The translations under genes and the position numbers were made by a program. Source: an uncultured Clostridia bacterium (GTDB taxonomy: Bacteria > Bacillota > Clostridia > Oscillospirales > Butyricicoccaceae). From it: DNA of 8,329 bases. Numbering within the stretch: position 1 is the stretch's first letter; every line of letters starts with the position of its first letter. The stretch is taken from positions 1 through 8,329 of the forward strand of contig CAJUJQ010000136.1 in NCBI GenBank assembly GCA_910586575.1, read 5' to 3'. Positions 7,161 through 8,329 of the stretch are shown in pieces. Under the pieces are notes generated by a model that saw only the letters and a list, made by a program, of their open reading frames with translations, did no database searches and had not been told where the DNA came from.

Positions 7161-7170
7161 GCTGTATAAT
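7141..7170 (+). promoter_or_regulatory. Possible promoter of the IS remnant
   Basis: TATAAT (7165-7170) is a perfect -10. TTGGAA at 7141-7146 is a weak -35 with 18-bp spacing, and it falls in the loop and first arm base of the hairpin. The predicted start falls at about 7177, the A of the transposase ATG, so the message would be essentially leaderless. Confidence 0.3.
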
Positions 7171-7176
7171 TGAAGC

Positions 7177-7263
7177 ATGAAGAGACAATTGATACAAAAA
7201 GATGATAGCGTACTGAACACGGGATATCAATAGGTATTGCCAATGGCCTATATTATTGAGCGG
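7177..7263 (+). pseudogene. IS1182-family transposase, 5' fragment with amber codon
   Basis: From ATG 7177 the frame reads MKRQLIQKDDSVLNTGYQ, then TAG (7231-7233), then VLPM in the same frame. IS1182-type transposases commonly begin with a (K/N)D-x-x-LN-(T/S)GYQLVLP motif, so TAG most simply replaces a Leu codon (TTG to TAG, one base change). After VLPM, the residues AYIIER resemble a shortened version of the family's following segment, with bases missing. Homology then ends, and the catalytic core is absent. The match rests on family recall, not a search. Confidence 0.6.
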
Positions 7264-7363
7264 TTCTGGCCGTGCGGGAATTCCTGGAAGCCGCCGATGT
7301 ATTGTCCGTCCGTGCTCCTGGCAGACTGCGCAGATATCCTGATAGGGCGGCTCGCCTATCGCG

Positions 7364-7878
7364 CCGGGTTCCTTGGTAATGATGTTGCGATTATTTGCAG
7401 CGGCATTACCATTGCGGAGAGCCTGAAAGCAGCGGATATCCTTGCGGAGCGGGGCGTACAGGCACGGGCGGTTAATCTGTTTGCATGGGAGCCGCTTGAT
7501 ACCGAGCTGATCGGGCGCTGTGCCTATGAAACTGGCGCAATCGTCACTGCGGAAAACCATTGGGTTGCAAACAGATTAGGGAAAGGTGTCGCGGATGTTG
7601 CCTGTGTGTCACATCCCGTCCCGATGGGCTTCATTGGCGCGCAGGAGCGTTTCGGCGAGGTGGGCGATATGCCGTATCTGCCCAAACGCTTTGGCCTGCG
7701 CGCGGAGGATATCGCCGAAACCGCGCTGCATACGGTCGCCCGTAAACAGCTGGGGGATATCCTGCAAAAATCAGGACATGCTGAGGACGCGGACAAATCG
7801 GCCAACGCCAGGGAGCGGCCCGCCGCGCCAGGGACGCAAATATTTTGCCACCCTCTGACGACCGGGTATTCAAGCTGA
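7364..7878 (+). pseudogene. Transketolase C-terminal fragment
   Basis: From about GNDVAI (7375) to VARK (7746) the frame reads as the transketolase C-terminal domain: DVAIICSGITIAESLKAA, a VNLFAWEPLD strand (usual: KPLD/KPID), ETGAIVTAENHW (usual: TGAIVTAEEHN), HPVPM, and a final ERFGEVGDMPYLPKRFGLRAEDIAE. The thiamine-diphosphate and pyrimidine-binding domains, including the catalytic Glu, are missing, so the fragment cannot act as a transketolase. The open frame continues upstream without a stop to 7234, through sequence I do not recognise and into the IS transposase frame. No ribosome binding site precedes any start. It ends at TGA 7876-7878, inside the next frame. Probably a deletion or insertion relic. 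Confidence 0.8.
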
Positions 7879-8273
7879 TCTTAACCGCTGACGAATCAAA
7901 ACCGGCGCTGATCGACCTGATTTCGACCGTGATTGGACGGCATGTGAAAGATGTTGTTGTCCGCAGCAATGAGGTAAAGCCGACCGATACGCACGAGAAA
8001 GCGGAACAGTTGGATGTAAACTGCCGCACGGACGACGGCACACAGATCAATTTTGAAATGCAGGCCAACCGCGTGGAGGAAGCCCCAGGCGGCACGAACC
8101 AAAATGTGAAGGGAAAAGTTGTTTACTATACCTGTGGCTTGCATTCCTCGCAGCCGTCGAAGGGCGTGCGTCGGTATGATAAATTAGCTCAAACCTATCA
8201 GTTTACGCTCAGTTCGTATACAATATTTCCGCACCGCCCCGGATATCTTTATTCCTTTGGGAGTATTTACTAA
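7845..8273 (+). pseudogene. PD-(D/E)XK nuclease-family protein (Rpn/TIGR01784 type), 3'-truncated
   Basis: From TTG 7845 the 142-residue frame has PPSDDRVFKLIL, a conserved N-terminal segment of the PD-(D/E)XK 'transposase' family. It also has a helix with LIDLIS-x-VIGR, the putative active-site residues E43, D57 (in QLDVN) and E71-x-Q73 (FEMQ), then KGK-x-VYY-x-C and a TYQFTL-SSYTIFP segment. Family members usually have roughly 250-350 residues; this one stops about where the second half should start. The frame is also open upstream to a TGA at 7782-7784, and RDANI precedes PPSDD as in typical N-termini, so TTG may not be the true original start. The 5' part overlaps the transketolase relic in another frame. 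Likely a non-functional remnant. Confidence 0.7.
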
Positions 8274-8294
8274 CAGATAGAAATATGTTAAAAT
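8266..8294 (+). promoter_or_regulatory. Probable promoter of the downstream gene
   Basis: TTTACT (8266-8271, four of six -35 bases) is followed after 17 bp by TAAAAT (8289-8294, five of six -10 bases). A TG sits at 8286-8287, the extended -10 position. The predicted start near 8301 would leave a very short leader of about 14 nt that still includes the Shine-Dalgarno. Confidence 0.45.
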
Positions 8295-8314
8295 GGAGCA
8301 AGGAGGGATGAAAA

Positions 8315-8329
8315 ATGGTAAAATGCAAA
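8315..8329 (+). CDS. Start of an unidentified gene, runs off the window
   Basis: AAGGAGGG (8300-8307) is a strong Shine-Dalgarno 7 nt before ATG 8315, which opens with MVKCK and continues past the end. The ATG at 8308 overlaps the Shine-Dalgarno end and is too close to be used. Five codons are too few to suggest a product. Confidence 0.6.

Larger units (their letters stand above)
7098..7260 (+). mobile_element. Left-end remnant of an IS1182-family element
   Basis: The segment contains, in order, a possible terminal sequence (GGTTGTCTCAATAAG near 7098), a hairpin (7129-7160), a TATAAT box (7165-7170) and the beginning of a transposase gene. Only the 5' end of the element survives; the DDE core and right end are absent from the window. 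The outer border is approximate because no flanking target duplication or matching right inverted repeat could be found. Confidence 0.45.

Noticed and set aside
7104..7260. 8-bp inverted repeat CTCAATAA (7104-7111) and TTATTGAG (7253-7260), as ends of a tiny element
   Set aside because: Eight bases are expected by chance at this length, the bases beyond do not pair, and no target duplication flanks them.
7105..7560. Minus-strand open frame across the IS remnant and transketolase relic
   Set aside because: Its residues match no family I know and it runs through the hairpin. The plus strand carries identifiable transposase and transketolase sequence over the same DNA.
1..8329. tRNA, rRNA or riboswitch genes
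   Set aside because: No cloverleaf, rRNA core sequence or conserved aptamer pattern was seen on either strand by eye.

Overview
The window looks like a chromosomal segment of a Gram-positive anaerobe, most likely a clostridial gut or environmental bacterium. The reasons are a very large secreted protein with C-terminal S-layer-homology (SLH) repeats, strong AGGAGG-type ribosome binding sites, a LacI-type operator, and remnants of IS1182-type and Rpn/PD-(D/E)XK-type sequences. GC content is fairly high in the coding parts and low in the promoters. The genus cannot be fixed from the sequence alone.

Positions 1-94 hold a complete regulatory region: a sigma-A-like promoter (TTGACG, 17 bp, TAGACT), then two abutting perfect palindromes downstream of the expected start (a 12-mer and a 14-mer with a central CG), then a strong Shine-Dalgarno. 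Positions 95-7063 are one 2322-residue gene starting at TTG. It encodes a cell-surface pectinase-like (GH28-type) right-handed beta-helix enzyme. The modules, in order, are: signal peptide; beta-sandwich module A, copy 1; two Big_2 Ig-like domains; two copies of a small C module; an unassigned beta-rich domain; a fibronectin III-like domain; the beta-helix; a third C module; module A, copy 2; two more Big_2 domains; a PDT-repeat linker; an InlB-type repeat; and three SLH domains. The canonical GH28 aspartates are present, but the positions of the usual His and of the carboxylate-binding Arg and Lys are replaced, so the substrate may not be a galacturonan.

Positions 7064-8273 are a graveyard of broken genes. 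They contain the 5' end of an IS1182-family transposase with an amber codon at position 19, a C-terminal transketolase fragment lying in the same reading frame, and a PD-(D/E)XK (Rpn/TIGR01784-type) gene cut short at its 3' end. A promoter and ribosome binding site near 8266-8307 then lead into the first five codons of a new gene that runs off the end.

The one working unit visible is therefore a singly transcribed, probably sugar-regulated surface enzyme anchored to the S-layer or cell-wall polysaccharide. Nothing here is a convincing new multi-gene system. The points most worth a second look are the altered GH28 active site, the near-symmetric duplicated module architecture and the double-palindrome operator.
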